64,000 nucleotides of DNA from Armigeres subalbatus (Eukaryota > Arthropoda > Insecta > Diptera > Culicidae), in assembly GCF_024139115.2 (NCBI RefSeq), contig NC_085140.1:46036180-46100179 (forward strand), in the 5' to 3' direction. Under the pieces are notes generated by a model. The model was not told where the DNA came from. It made no database searches and was given only the letters and a program-made list of their open reading frames with translations. Positions 11,475 through 26,930 of this stretch are shown one piece after another. Both the position numbers and the translations under genes were made by a program. Every line of letters begins with the position of its first letter. Position 1 is the stretch's first letter.

Positions 11475-11482
11475 AGGTAAGT
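11475..11482 (+). promoter_or_regulatory. Splice donor in the leader (env mRNA)
   Basis: AG|GTAAGT is a perfect consensus donor upstream of gag. Together with the acceptor at 16654-16655, eight bases before the env ATG, it would give the spliced subgenomic env mRNA known for errantiviruses. Confidence 0.6.
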
Positions 11483-11588
11483 GAATTTTAATTTTCTTAA
11501 AGATACAAGTGTAAGATAAAAGTGTTTCAGTGCTTAACAGTGTTAAAATAGTGCGAAAATAGCCCGAAGAAGTAATAATCGCTTTGAT

Positions 11589-12954
11589 ATGGCGAGAAAT
11601 TTGCAAGACCAACAAATTGAGGAGCTGCAACGGCAACTCCAAGAGTTAGCTCAACACGTGTCTAATCGCGACGAAGAGCTAGCGCACGTTCGAGCTCAAG
11701 CCGAACAAGCGCTCCACCAACATGCGAATGTGCCCCCAGCACCAACCGTTGCTAATATTGGGAGAACAGAGAGCATTTTAAAATCTCTCCAAACCCACAA
11801 ATTATACGGGATCTTCCCTGTTTCGATGGGAACCCAGTGAAATTAAACTCATTTATCAGGGCAATCGACAACATAATGCCTTTACTAAATGAAGCGGAGG
11901 GAAGTAACGTGCACAATGTGTGGATCCAAGCGGTTCGCACAAAAATTATTGGTGACGCAGACAACATACTCGAGTTATATGGCACCAACTTAAATTGGAA
12001 CGAGATGAAACAAAATCTAATTACTCATTATAGCGATCGACGAGACGAAGTGTCTCTAACTCGTGATCTTTTCAAAATTTATCAAACAAACAACGTCGAA
12101 GAGTTTTACAGCAAGGTGTCCCACACCATTTCATTACTGATCAATAATTTAAACATTATTGAAAATAATGCAGCAGTTATTGCCTCGAAAAAGGAGTTTT
12201 ATCAACAGATGGGGCTAAAAGTCTTTTTGGCTGGGTTAAAAGAACCCTTAGGTCCAATAATTAGGGCACGCGGACCAGATACAATGAAGGATGCCCTTCG
12301 ATTGTGTCTGGAGGAACAAAATTATAATTATGCGAAACCAAATTTCAAGCCGTTACCACCAGTCCCAGCAAAACCAACATTTGCTCCGCGCCATCAAACA
12401 CATACTCATTTCAACTCATCTCAAAGATTTCCACCGTCACCAGGACCACGTCCACAACGACCACCTTATCCCAATAATTACATGCCTCAAAGATTTCCTC
12501 CTAGAAATGTTTTTCCACCAGCGATGGCCCCAAGACCATTCCCAAAACCAATTCCAAGGGCCGTCCCGATGGATGTCGACCCCTCTACTAGAGCAAACAT
12601 GTCAATTACATGAATCGACCCTACCTAATTACAACCAATTTCCCCACGAAATCATTTTTCACCTCAAGCTAACAGATTTCATGTTGAAGAATTAAGAAAC
12701 ATCGAATTAGCCAACCACTACTATCCATATGAACAATATCAGTACCCAGAAGAATATTACCTAGAAACAAATCCATTTTATTCTAACGATGTTAGCAACC
12801 ATCTCCACAGTGATAATGAACAAGGAAACACCATTGATAACTCTGCTTGTGTAACCAATGAATCATCAGAATCCCCTGCACCCAATGAATCGTCGGAAAC
12901 CCCTGTTGACGACGTAAATTTTCGAATAACTTCCGACCTAATAGAAGAAAAATA
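11589..12954 (+). pseudogene. gag: gag-like gene, frameshifted
   Basis: The open frame starts at ATG 11589 with a coiled-coil-like Gln/Glu-rich segment. It shifts frame near 11770-11780, continues from about 11800 to 12613 and ends there in TGA; the C-terminal part resumes in another frame from about 12678 to TAG at 12954. The middle part has an all-helical capsid-like look. The region near 12350-12590 is rich in Pro, Arg and Phe (PRPFPKPIPR type), which may serve nucleic-acid binding because no CCHC knuckle is visible. Two frame breaks make the copy defective as written. Assembly errors are an alternative explanation. Confidence 0.8.
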
Positions 12955-15900
12955 GGAAGCAACAACTTTCTGCCTTATATCGAACTTAAAACAGAATTTG
13001 GTAATCTTAAACTCCTCATTGACACGGGAGCCAACAAAAATTATATTGATCCATCATTAGTAGGTACATCATGGATAAAAATGTCAAACCCATCGGTAGT
13101 AAAGAGCGTCAACGGACATCATAAGATAGACAAATACATAAAATTCTCTCCTTTCAAAGGGAGACTTCCACTAACTTTTCACCTCCACAAATTTCACTCC
13201 TTTTTGACGGACTTATAGGGTATGAATCTTTGGCCGATTTAAAAGCTAATATTATCACCCACTCCAACAAACTACAGTTTCCAAATTGCACTATACCCTT
13301 GAAAAGAAATATCCTGATTCATACACAGTTTGCGTTAATTCCAACGAACAAATAGGTATTACATTGTCCACTGATGTTACAAACGGGGATTTTTTTCATT
13401 GACAACGAACTACCTCTGACTGATGAGATAGTTGTACTCCCGGGAATTTACCACGCGAAAAATAACAAAACGACAGTGATAATAGAGAACAAAACGGAGG
13501 ACATTGCCAAAATAAATCCAAACAGGCTTGTGTTTGGAGAATTGAATAATTTTGATACAAAACCCATTGGGACTAAGCTAGTCAGGAAAAAGACAGAGAT
13601 ACAGTTATCTAATCAACTACGATTAGACCATCTCAATACTGAAGAGCGTGAAAAACTTCTAAAGATTATTCGTAACTTCGAAGATATTTTTCACAAAGAA
13701 GATAAAACTCTTACGTTCACTAATGGCATTAAACACTCTATCAAAACCAAAGATGACGTACCCGTACATTCTAAATCATACCGGTATCCTTTCTGTCACA
13801 AAGAAGAGGTACAAAGGCAGATCATGAAAATGCTTGAGCAGGGTATTATCAGACATTCAAATAGTCCTTGGTCCAGGTGGGTCGGCCACACTCTACGTAG
13901 GGGCGGAAACGAAATCTGTAAGCAAGCATTAGACTGGAACCCAGCGGGACATCGTAGCAGAGGCAGACCCAGAGGCTCATGGCGGCGAAGCCTCAATAAA
14001 GAAATAAAAGAAGTCGACCGAAATCTAACCTGGCAACAGGTTAAAGCGATAGCCGGGCATCGCTCAGGATGGAGATCTTTCAAGTCGGCCCTTTGCACCA
14101 CCGGAGGTGTACAGGATCCATAAGTAAGTAAGCCCAGTGTGGGTAGTTCCAAAAAAGATGGATGCCTCTGGTCAAAAGAAATGGCGTTTAGTAATCGATT
14201 ATCGAAAACTGAACGAGAAAACTGTTGAAGACAGATACCCTATTCCTAATATCAACGATATATTAGATAAGCTAGGGAAATGTCTCTACTTCACCACCCT
14301 CGACTTAGCCTCTGGATTCCATCAAATTGAAGTCCAAAAAGAGGACATTGCAAAGACAGCATTCAGTGTCGAAGCATTCATTATGAATTTTTACGTATGC
14401 CCTTTGGATTGCGAAACGCTCCATCCACCTTTCAGAGGGTAATGGACAATATACTTAGAGAATACATTGGCAAAATATGTCTAGTTTACATGGACGACAT
14501 AATTGTGTATTCTACTAGTCTCCAAGAACACTTGGAAAACTTAGCAAAGATCTTCACTTGTTTGCAAAAGTATAACATGAAGATTCAATTAGATAAAAGC
14601 GAATTCCTACGCAAAGAAGTCGCTTTTCTTGGACATGTCGTAACACCAGAGGGTGTTAAACCAAATCCAAGCAAGATTAGTGCAATCAAAACATGGCCCA
14701 TACCCAAGACCGATAAGGAACTTCGCGGGTTCTTAGGTATTCTAGGTTACTACCGCAAATTTATTCAAGATTTTGCTAAAATTGCAAAACCACTCACCAA
14801 CTGCCTACGAAAAGGTGAAAAAATTAAGCACACTGCTGAGTTTGTTAATGCATTCGAGAGATGCAAAAACATTTTGACTAGTAGTAGTATCTTGCAATAC
14901 CCAGATTTCAACAAAAATTTCATACTAACAACCGATGCTTCTAACCACGCAATTGGTGCAGTAATCTCCCAAGGTACTATTGGAAATGACAAGCCAATAG
15001 CGTTCGCATCACGAACCCTAACAAAGTCAGAAGAAAACTATTCCACCATCGAAAAAGAGTTATTGGCTATTCGATGGGGATGCAATACTTTAGGCCATAC
15101 CTTTTGGTAGAAAATTTGTGTTATACACAGACCATCAACCTTTAACGTATGGACTAAACCTCAAAACTCCAAATAGTAAATTTATCAAATGGAGACTCGA
15201 ACTTGAGGAATATGATTATGAAATTAAGTATAGACCAGGCAAACAGAATATTGTCGCAGATGGTTTATCTAGAATTCCGCATGAAGTAAACTTAAACGAA
15301 GAAGACGAGTCAGATGACGAAACCGTTCATTCGGCAGATACAGATGATAGCGAATTCGTTCCAATGACTATACGCCCTCTCAATGTAACATTCTAATCAA
15401 ATAATACTCCGTATTAGTGACCATGATGAAAATAAGGTAGAAGAAATCTTTCCACGCATTTTTAGGCGAACAATTTCAAGAATAACGTTTGGCGTACCTA
15501 CTCTAATCAACATCTTTAAAGTATACATGAACCCCAAACAGGTGAACTGCATTATGTGTCCAGAGTCAGTCATTCCTACCATTCAAGTCGTGTACAAAAC
15601 TATTTCAGCAGAAATAAAATTCTTAAAGTCAGGATTTCTCAAATTTTACTGGAAGACGTACAAACTTTGGAAGAGCAAAACGAGTTGGTTAGAAAAACTC
15701 ACGAACTTTCACATAGAGGAATTTGGGAAAATTTTAAGGAACTGGCAGGAAAATATTACTTTCCTAAAATGAAGCAAAATATCAGAAAATTCATTTTACT
15801 TTGTGAAACGTGCAACAAAAATAAATATGAGCGTAAACCATACAAGATTAAACATGGGGAATCGCCCATTCCAAAAGCACCTTTAGAAATCATTCATCTA

Positions 15901-16633
15901 GACATACTCATATCCCAACCAAACATGTTTCTATCAATAGTAGACAAATTCTCCAGATTTGCAGTCATATTGCCATTAGCTAGTAGGAATATCCAGGACA
16001 TCAGGAAAACGCTTTTAAAATATTTCAGCACCCACGGTAAGCCACAGCTAATCATCTCAGACAACGAACCAGCAATGAAATCCATTGAGGTTCGGGGACT
16101 GTTAGAAGATTTACGGATTCAAATTTATTTCACACCAGTAAATCGTAGCGAGACTAACGGTATAGTCGAAAGATTTCATAGTACTCTCGCTGAGATTTAC
16201 AGGTGCATCAAGGATAAGTATAATGACTTAAGTAGCAAAAGAAGTTTACATGATTGCTTGCACTCTGTATAACGGAACAATCCACACGGCAACAAAATTA
16301 AAACCCAGAGAGATTTTCTTTGGTATAAAAGATGGTGAAGAACGCCCACTTGATATGGATCAAATTTTGGCAAATAGAAACAAGATATACGATGACGTTG
16401 TCATGCAATTGGAACGAACCCAGAAAAAGGATCTAGATCAACACAATCAAAATAGAGAAGAGGAACCTGAATTGCAGGAGAACGAGAAAGTGTTCCACAA
16501 AGTGCAAGGAATCAAATGTAAAACCAAGAAAAAATTTGACGCGGTTCAAGTTATCCAGAATAGAAATAAAACATTCATAGATAACTCGAATCGCAAATTA
16601 CATAAAAATAATTTAAAAAGACTTCGTAAATAA
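12955..16633 (+). pseudogene. pol: pol (PR-RT-RNaseH-IN), multiply broken
   Basis: Protease: a DTGA active-site motif is encoded at 13021. Reverse transcriptase runs from about 13374: the YMDD catalytic motif is at 14487-14498, followed by thumb and RNase H (DAS motif, 14930s). Integrase: an HHCC zinc finger (H...H near 15700, CETC near 15810), then the D, D, E residues near 15900, 16060 and 16170. Frame breaks fall near 13195, 13290-13370, 14380, 15105, 15395, 15650 and 16240. A 256-bp LINE tail interrupts the RT fingers at 13877-14132. As written it cannot give a functional polyprotein. Gene order matches Ty3/gypsy. Confidence 0.9.
13877..14132 (+). mobile_element. 5'-truncated LINE tail inside pol
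   Basis: The RT frame is interrupted between 'tccag' and 'cccagtgtggg'. The insert encodes a typical LINE ORF2 C-terminus: a W-x-GH motif, then ALDWNP, RGRPRGSWRR and SALCTT, ending in TAA at 14121-14123. A short (GTAA)n-type tail, 'taagtaagtaag', follows. Only about 80 codons and almost no 3' UTR are present. No target duplication longer than one base is visible. The element belongs to a different LINE family from the RTE-like copies elsewhere in the window. The pol frame happens to stay open into it. Confidence 0.8.
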
Positions 16634-18202
16634 CGCTTACTATTTCTATTTTTAGGAAAACCATGCTGATCTTAACCATCCTAATTCCACTGTCCATTAT
16701 GAAGACCACGCAGACGCAGACTATACAAATACAGGACCTTTCGAACAACCCAGGACTACTGACGATAAAAACAGGACAAAGCCTCATCATCAATAGTTAC
16801 GACAGACTATACCACGAAGTCGACCTTACCCAATACGGTAATGTATTGGTACAAGTTGAAAGAATTATTTCAGGCCTAAGAACTTTTCAGTCCTTTCACG
16901 ATATAACAGAATTACTGACGAGAAAATTTCAAGATGTTTCAAAATTATACTATAACCTTTTACCACATAGAAGAGCTAGAAGAGGTGCATTTAATTTGTT
17001 AGGATCAGGTATCAAATTGATTACAGGGAATCTTGATGAAAACGACCTTATAGAAATAAATCATGATATTCAAAACTTGAAATCAAAAAGCCAATCATTA
17101 ATTAAACAGAATAACGTACAGGTAGCCATCAATGAAAGGATTGAAAAGCAACTAAACGAGATGACAGAAAGCTTCAACAAACACCAAAATGCAATTGTAA
17201 AAGAACTTGTAAAAGCTAAAAATAATAGATTAGAGAACCACAATGTAACCCTTCTCATGCAAACATTCAAAATTTCATACCATTTAGATCAAATTGAGGA
17301 CTTCTTAGAATCAGTATTTGAAACTATTCAACTTGCTAAACTGAAAATTATTCCCAGAAACTTTCTAGATAAGAGCGAGCTTAAACTTATCAAGGACAAA
17401 TTAGAAGAACAACACGTAGAGTTCATTAATACAGATCAGGTTTACGAGCTTTTAGATATCATATCAGTCTTCAAAGACAAAACATTATATTTCATCATAC
17501 TCATACCCCAACTAGAACCTTCCAGCTTCAACCAACTACTCTTAGAGCCAGTACCTATCAACGGTAGAACGATGAAGATACCTACAACATCAGCACTATT
17601 CGGAATAAACTCAACGTTTTTCATCAAAATGGATTGTCGAGCAATCGAAACAAACACTTTATGCAACCGGAACGACCTCATGGATGTTTCCACAGATAAC
17701 TGCTTTTCAAAAATTCTAAGAGGATACCCAGGTAAATGCCCTTTCACCGAACACTCCAATACAACAGTAGTCAAAAGACTCACCGAAAACCACATCATCA
17801 TCAAGAACACATCATCTATTGAAATGGGTACAAACTGCAATTTATCCAACAGAACACTGAAGGGAACAATACTGATATATTTTTCAAACTGTACAATAAC
17901 ACTGAATAACAAGACTTACAGTAACTTGGAACTGTACAGCAAACCTCATCAACACATCATCCCACTCGACGGAGTTCAGATAGAACACAAAATCGAACAC
18001 GATATTTCCATGCACAAGCTACATGAGTTGCATATCCATAATCGTCAGAAACTTCCTGACTTAGAAAACGAGAATATCAAATACACCTACACCAGTGTAG
18101 GCCTTTCAACTTTTAGTATCCTTTCAGTGCTCCTTGTTACCTCATACATCATTATCAGGAGACGTTCAACAACCATTCCAATAATCGTATCGGGACGATA
18201 CG

Positions 18203-18217
18203 ATCTTAAAGGGGAGC
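18203..18217 (+). other. Polypurine tract
   Basis: 'aaaggggagc' lies immediately before the 3' LTR start at 18218, where plus-strand DNA synthesis would be primed. The tract is short but in the expected place. It is also read as part of env. Confidence 0.7.
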
Positions 18218-21240
<3,023 letters not shown>

Positions 21241-21248
21241 GTTGATTA

Positions 21249-21455
21249 AATAGCAAAATGAGATACAGACGACAATAACAATATTTTGCACTAAAATATC
21301 ATGAGGAGATCAAGATATGATATTTGTAAAAAGTAATCAATATCATGTGCCACAAGTTAGTTCTTCTTCATGACATACCTTGATATTTAAATGATTTTTC
21401 GGTGTAATGATGTTTTGATGTTGTTGCCTGTTCTTTTATCTCTTATATCAAACAA
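21249..21455. mobile_element. Degenerate fold-back element, copy 1
   Basis: Contains 'aaaatatcatgaggagatca', 'tgatatttgt', 'taatcaatatcat' and ends near 'tcttttatctcttatat'. The segment at 22678-22877 has the same motifs with inverted ends (agagataaaagaac ... atttatctcttat). I infer an old MITE family rich in ATATCAT. Confidence 0.35.
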
Positions 21456-22677
21456 TTCCAAGTTTTGTTATTCTGTTCATGGCTTCTGCCCAGGTTTATA
21501 TACACTAACAAAAATATTCATTTTTTGATTGTTTTCTACAATGATTGTACTTTTTGTATGGTAAATTTAAAGTTATTAGTATTGTAAATGTGATATCGAA
21601 AAGATAAAAATTCTAATTTTCAATATTTATTTGAATTATATGATTATTTATTGTTTCCATTGCGATTTCTTATTTTACTTGTAACAGCCTGTAAAAGCTT
21701 GAATTTTCTATGGAACATTTTCAATTGTTCACATGCCGTTTATATTTTTGTGCAAACTGATGCATTAGCTACGGCTTCTCTTTGTAAGCGATCGCGCGAT
21801 GGCTCACGGTATATTAGATGTCTTCAATAGAAATCTAAAGGCGCTACAACAAGCGTAGCTACTTAATAGCCAAATCGATTCTTCCACATCGAGCTAATAG
21901 AGGATATATAATAGAAATGGTGCACCGGACGCGACAATTTTTTTATGATGCAAACATCGTAAAACTAATGGCTTCGATTTTCTCTATTTCTGATCTTTTC
22001 TAGTAATGACAGTTTTAGATGAACTAAGTATGAAATTCCCACGATAAGAAATTTAATACAAAATGACGGAATCGTATGTTACCGGATACGTATGTTACAC
22101 ATAACAGCAATTTCGCTGGAATCGAAAAATCGGAAGTCTCACCATGATCTTAGATAACACCGGAATGGAGCATCAATGCACAATGCAAAAGTTTATATCG
22201 TTTGTTTTTCCTCACCAGACACAATCTGTGCAGTCGTTGGGGCTTTTAGTTTTATCGCGAAACAATCGAGATCCTTATGCACATTATCTTCAAAGAGCAC
22301 TAGTTGTGTAACAGAAAAATATGGTGAGGTTTAGTATCTTTTTGTAGCTTTGCCATATGAATTCAAGTAAAACCTGGATTTGTATTTATTTAGCACAATT
22401 CCGCTTGCAAGAATAAATGACGTATTTTTATTAAACTCAATATATATCTTTTCAAGCTTTTTTGAGTCTGCTTCGATGGAACTGAAATCTGAATCTGAAA
22501 TTTGATCGAACAATTGCCTCAAGGTTCTATCCTGTACTAAACAGTTCATGATATTAAAACCCGGGCAGAAGCCATAAACTACATAACAAAACATGATATG
22601 GACTAGATCATAACTTCCATAAGATTTACCCAGGCTGTGGGGTCGTGACCCACCACTTTGGGAAACTATGGACTAGA

Positions 22678-22877
22678 TTGAAAGAGATAAAAGAACAAGC
22701 AACAATATCATAAATTTGCTCTGAAATATCATTTCAATATCAATATATGCTATGAACAAAAACAAACTTATAGCACGAGATATTGATCACTTATTACTAA
22801 TAAAATAACATGATTTCCTCATGATATTTCAATCTGAAATATTGATGTTTTCGTCTGATCATTTATCTCTTATATAA
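22678..22877. mobile_element. Degenerate fold-back element, copy 2
   Basis: 'agagataaaagaacaagcaa' plus 'caatatcat' at the left is mirrored at the right by 'tgatatttca', 'gatgttttcgtctgatca' and 'tttatctcttat'. Related to 21249-21455. Confidence 0.35.
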
Positions 22878-22950
22878 ATCACGTTCATATTTCATTTTGC
22901 TATCAGATCATAATTTGTTATTATTGGGCCAGTTACGACTGCTCGGTAAC

Positions 22951-23067
22951 CACTGGCGGCGCCAGCTATTGTTATTTGGTGGGGCACCACTTGGCGCAAG
23001 AACAATAGCCTATGAGAACAATAGTGTGATTGCATCGTGTGGTGCCCCACCTCTGTCTCCGCCAGTG
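22951..23067. mobile_element. 117-bp hAT-like MITE
   Basis: Ends CACTGGCGG ... CCGCCAGTG with a perfect 8-bp target duplication TCGGTAAC on both sides (22943-22950 and 23068-23075). The internal inverted match 'gtggggcacca'/'tggtgccccac' is also present. The 8-bp duplication and CA..TG ends point to the hAT superfamily; that is inference. Confidence 0.8.
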
Positions 23068-23515
23068 TCGGTAACCATTTCATGAGTATGTATCTTGTGT
23101 TGCAATACAATGGGTACACTATGCCCAGAGTGTCGAGAATGTTTCCCACCCGAAAACAATATAGCAGGCAGAGCTTAAAATATTCATCTTCATGAAGCAA
23201 CTTCGGTCCGAATTTTGACAAACATCGCATGAATATTCAAAACATAGAATGACATAGTCAGACGACTACTCCTCGAACTCATTCATTCGACTGTCACTGA
23301 ATGTGTTTACTATGTGCAGAAAATAGCATAATTATCATTGTTTATGTTGATGTTTACCGCTGAAAGTGCCTCGCGGATGAAAATCGGATTTAGTCCTGTG
23401 TGATAAGTCACTTTACTCATTTGAAACGTGTTCAGATTTCAGATAATTTATCAATTTGTAAAATATACATAAATATTCAATGACTAATATTCAACTGAAT
23501 ATTGACCGTCCAGAG

Positions 23516-23713
23516 AAAAGATATTTTAGTTACTAGATAAAGATTGTCGCTGTCGTCGCTGTCCGGAACATCTTTTGCTGGCGAGGATAGGGGAGCTAAA
23601 TGTCAAAGAAGGAAAATCCATACGATTTGACAGGTATGTACCACACATGTTTCGGACAGCAGAACAAAGGGAACCGAAGCGACAATCTTTATCTAGTAAC
23701 TAAAATATCTTTT
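23516..23713. mobile_element. 198-bp MITE with 8-bp TSD (family A, copy 1)
   Basis: Terminal inverted repeats of about 36 bases start AAAAGATATTTTAG and include 'tagataaagattgtcgct'. The perfect 8-bp target duplication GTCCAGAG flanks it at 23508-23515 and 23714-23721. A second copy lies at 41385-41586. Confidence 0.85.
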
Positions 23714-23807
23714 GTCCAGAGCCGACTATGAATGTGTCGGAAGTGAACTGACAAATGAAGAAAAATGGACTTCACAAAAAAATTTCGATTATTTTACACT
23801 CTGATAG

Positions 23808-24478
23808 CAGGAAGAAAAAAAAGGAAAAAGAAAGAGGGAAGATAGAAGTAGGAACTAAGAAGGAAGGTGGTAAAAAGAAGAAATGAGGAAGAAAAAATAA
23901 TGTAGAAGGAAGGAGAGAGAAGGGAGAAGGAATAAGAAAGCATAATGGTAGAAGATAGAAGGTAGAAGGAAGAAAGAAGGAGGAAGAAGAAAGGAAGACA
24001 GAAGAATGAAGAAGAAAGAAGGAAGAAAAAGACAGAAGAAGGAACACAGAAAGGAAAAAAAAGGAGAAATAAGAGGGAATAAGAAAGAAGGAAGAAAGGA
24101 AAAATTAGCAAGAAAGAAAAAGGAAGAAGGAAGAGGAAAAAAGAAGGAAAACGTAAGAAGGAATGAATAAAAAGGAAGAAAATAGATGAAAGAAGGAAGA
24201 AGGGAAGAGGAAAAAGAAGGCCAAAGGAAGAAGAAGGAAGAAGACAGAAAAAAGAAGAAAGAAAAAAAGAAAGAAGAAAGAAGAAAGGAGGGAAGAGGGA
24301 AAGAAATGAAAGGAAGAAGGAAAAAGGTAGAAAGAAGAAGAAAGAATAAGTAAGCCAGAAGGAAGAATGAATATGGAAGAAAAAGGACTAAAGAAGGAAA
24401 AATGATAAGAAGGCGGGAAGAAGGAAGATGGAATGAGGGAGAATAAAAGTTCAAGAAAAAAGGAAAAAGAAACAAAAA
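23808..24478 (+). repeat. 670-bp polypurine (GA-rich) tract
   Basis: Almost only A and G on this strand, built from gaagaaa and ggaagaa variants. The long Phe/Ser/Leu open frames on the other strand are low-complexity artefacts. The tract is followed by 'ttcggcctaa' repeats at 24482-24515. A similar tract in the opposite orientation lies at 55860-56590. Confidence 0.9.
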
Positions 24479-24564
24479 CCGTTCGGCCTAATGTTCATTC
24501 GGCCTAACGACCTAATGGTCTGATACCGTGTGGGGTCACTCCCTAAAACACGTTATTTGCAAAT

Positions 24565-26915
24565 TATTATTATTTATTTATTCAGACTAAGGCCGAAGTG
24601 GCCTGTGCGGTATATAAGAGTCTTCTCCATTCGGCTCGGTCCATGGCTACACGTCGCCAACCACGCAGTCTACGGAGGGTCCGCAAGTCATCTTCCACCT
24701 GATCGATCCACCTTGCCCGCTGCGCACCTCGCCTTCTTGTGCCCGTCGGATCGTTGTCGAGAACCATTTTCACCGGGTTACTGTCCGACATTCTGGCTAC
24801 GTGCCCGGCCCATCGTAGTCGTCCGATTTTCGCGGTGTGAACGATGGATGGTTCTCCCAACAGCTGATGCAATTCGTGGTTCATTCGCCTCCTCCACGTA
24901 CCGTCCGCCATCTGCACCCCACCATAGATGGTACGCAGCACTTTCCTTTCGAAAACTCCCAGTGCGCGTTGGTCCTCCACGAGCATCGTCCAGGTCTCGT
25001 GTCCGTAGAGGACTACCGGTCTAATTAGCGTTTTGTAGATAGTCAGTTTGGTACGGCGGCGAACTCTATTCGATCGGAGCGTCTTGCGGAGTCCAAAGTA
25101 CGTACGATTTCCAGCCACTATGCGTCTCCGAATTTCTCTGCTGGTGTCATTTTCGGCAGTCACCAGTGAGCCCAAGTACACAAATTCTTCTACCACCTCG
25201 ATTTCGTCACCACCGATGCAAACTCGCGGTGGGTGGCTCACATTGTCTTCTCTTGAACCTCTTCCTATCATGTACTTCGTCTTCGACGTGTTGATGACTA
25301 GTCCGATCCGCTTAGCTTCCCTCTTCAGTCTGATGTAGGCTTCCTCCATCTTCTCAAAGTTACGTGCCATAATATCTATGTCGTCGGCGAAACCAAATAG
25401 CTGGACGGACTTATTGAAAATTGTACCACTCGTGTTAATCCCTGCTCTTCGTATTACCTTCCAAAGCGATGTTGAATAGCAAACACGAAAGACCATCACC
25501 TTGCCGTAACCCTCTGCGGGTTTCGAAGGGACTCGAGAATGCCCCTGAAACTCGAACTACGCACATCACCCGATCCATCGTCGCTTTGATCAACCGTGTC
25601 AGTTTATCCGGAAAACCGTGTTCGTGCATTAGCTGCCATAGCTGGTCCCGATCGATTGTAACATATGCGGCTTTGAAGTCGATGAATAGATGATGTGTGG
25701 GCACGTTGTATTCGCGGCATTTCTGCAGTACTTGGCGAATGGCGAACACCTGGTCCGTGGTGGAGCGTTCGCCCATAAAACCCGCCTGGTACTGCCCCAC
25801 GAACTCCCTTGCAGTAGGTGCTAGTCGACGGCATAATATTTGGGAGAGTACCTTGTAGGCGGCGTTCAGCAATGTGATTGCGCGGTAGTTGCTACAATCC
25901 AGCTTATCGCCCTTTTTGTAGATGGGACACACGACACCTGCCATCCACTCCTGCGGCAAAACTTCCTCCTCCCAAATCTTGGTAATGACCCAGTGCAGCG
26001 CTCTAGCCAGTGCCTCACCACCGTGTTTAAATAGCTCTCCTGGTAGTTGGTCAACCCCAGGGCTTTGTTGTTCTTCAGCCGAACAATCTCCTCCTGGATT
26101 TCCTGGAGATCCGGAGCCGGAAGTCGCATGTCCTGCGCGCTTTCTCCCAGGTCCATCACCATACCGCCATCTTCGTCTGCCACATCGCCATTCAGGTGCT
26201 CTTCGTAGTGCTGCCGCCACCTTTGGATCACCTCACGCTCGTTCGTAAGAAGGTTCCCGTTTATGTCCTTACACATATCAGGCTGTGGCACGTGGCCCCT
26301 ACGTGAACGGTTTAACTTCTCATAGAACTTTCGTGTGTTATTAGCGCGGTACAGTTGCTCCGTTTCTTCACGGTCTCGATCTTCCTGCTGGCGCTTTTTC
26401 CTCCGGAAAATCGAGTTTTGTCTGTTCCGCGCCTGTTTATATCGTGCTTCGTTCGCCCTCGTGCGGTGTTGCAGCAATCTCGCCCATGCTGCATTCTTCT
26501 CTTCCACTAACTGCGCACATTCGCCGTCATACCAGTCGTTTCTCTGATCCGAGGGCACCGTGCCAAGTGCAGCGGTTGCGGTGCTACCAATGGCGGATCG
26601 AATATCTCTCCAGCCATCTTCGAGAGACGCTGCGCCTAGCTGCTCTTCCGTTTGGGACTGCCACTTCCAGCTGCTGCGCGTAGTCTTGGGCTAGTCTACC
26701 GTCTTGTAGCCACCCAATGTTAAGCCGCGGCATCCGACTTCCATGCGTGTTGTACACCGTCCACCGTCGAGAGTTTTGTGCGCAGGCATACTGCAACGAG
26801 GTAGTGGTCGGATTCATTATTCGTACTGTGGTAAGTGCGGACGTTCGTGATGTCGGAGAAGAATTTACCGTCGATTAGAACGTGGTCGATTTGGTTTTCC
26901 GTTTCTTGGTTATTA
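24565..26915 (-). mobile_element. RTE-like non-LTR retrotransposon, 5'-truncated (copy 1)
   Basis: A 2.35-kb minus-strand LINE with a 15-bp target duplication ACGTTATTTGCAAAT at 24550-24564 and 26916-26930. It starts inside the endonuclease (NQIDHVLIDG and SDHYLV motifs near 26720-26900) and continues through the reverse transcriptase to the C-terminus. It ends in a (TAA)/(ATAA)n-like tail. Related pieces lie at 33755-34190, 35520-36512 with 39899-41098, and 59445-59582. The clade assignment to RTE is by motif memory, not by tree. Confidence 0.88.
24582..26558 (-). pseudogene. LINE ORF2 (endonuclease tail and reverse transcriptase)
   Basis: From 26558 downward: a basic linker (RRKKRQQEDRDREE), the RT start near 26060 (NNKALG..), RT fingers (GVVCPIYKKGDKLDCSNYR), the FKAAYVTIDR motif, GLRQGDGLS, then FADDID, the catalytic motif, near 25380. 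The C-terminal part follows with VLRTIYGG and RWAGHVARM. It ends at TAG near 24582. Frame breaks near 26055 and 25445 disable it. RT activity would copy LINE RNA at a nicked target. The protein C-terminus and the 3' end are present, so the damage is only 5' truncation plus frameshifts. Confidence 0.85.
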
Positions 26916-26930
26916 ACGTTATTTGCAAAT

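Noticed and set aside
23794..24475. Three long minus-strand open frames of Phe, Ser and Leu
   Set aside because: They are translations of the purine-rich tract. Low complexity keeps several frames open at once, and no splice or start context exists.
25435..26220. Arg-rich N-terminal part of the 261-codon minus-strand frame
   Set aside because: The first ~55 codons lie out of frame with the LINE linker; only the part after the frameshift near 26055 is reverse transcriptase.
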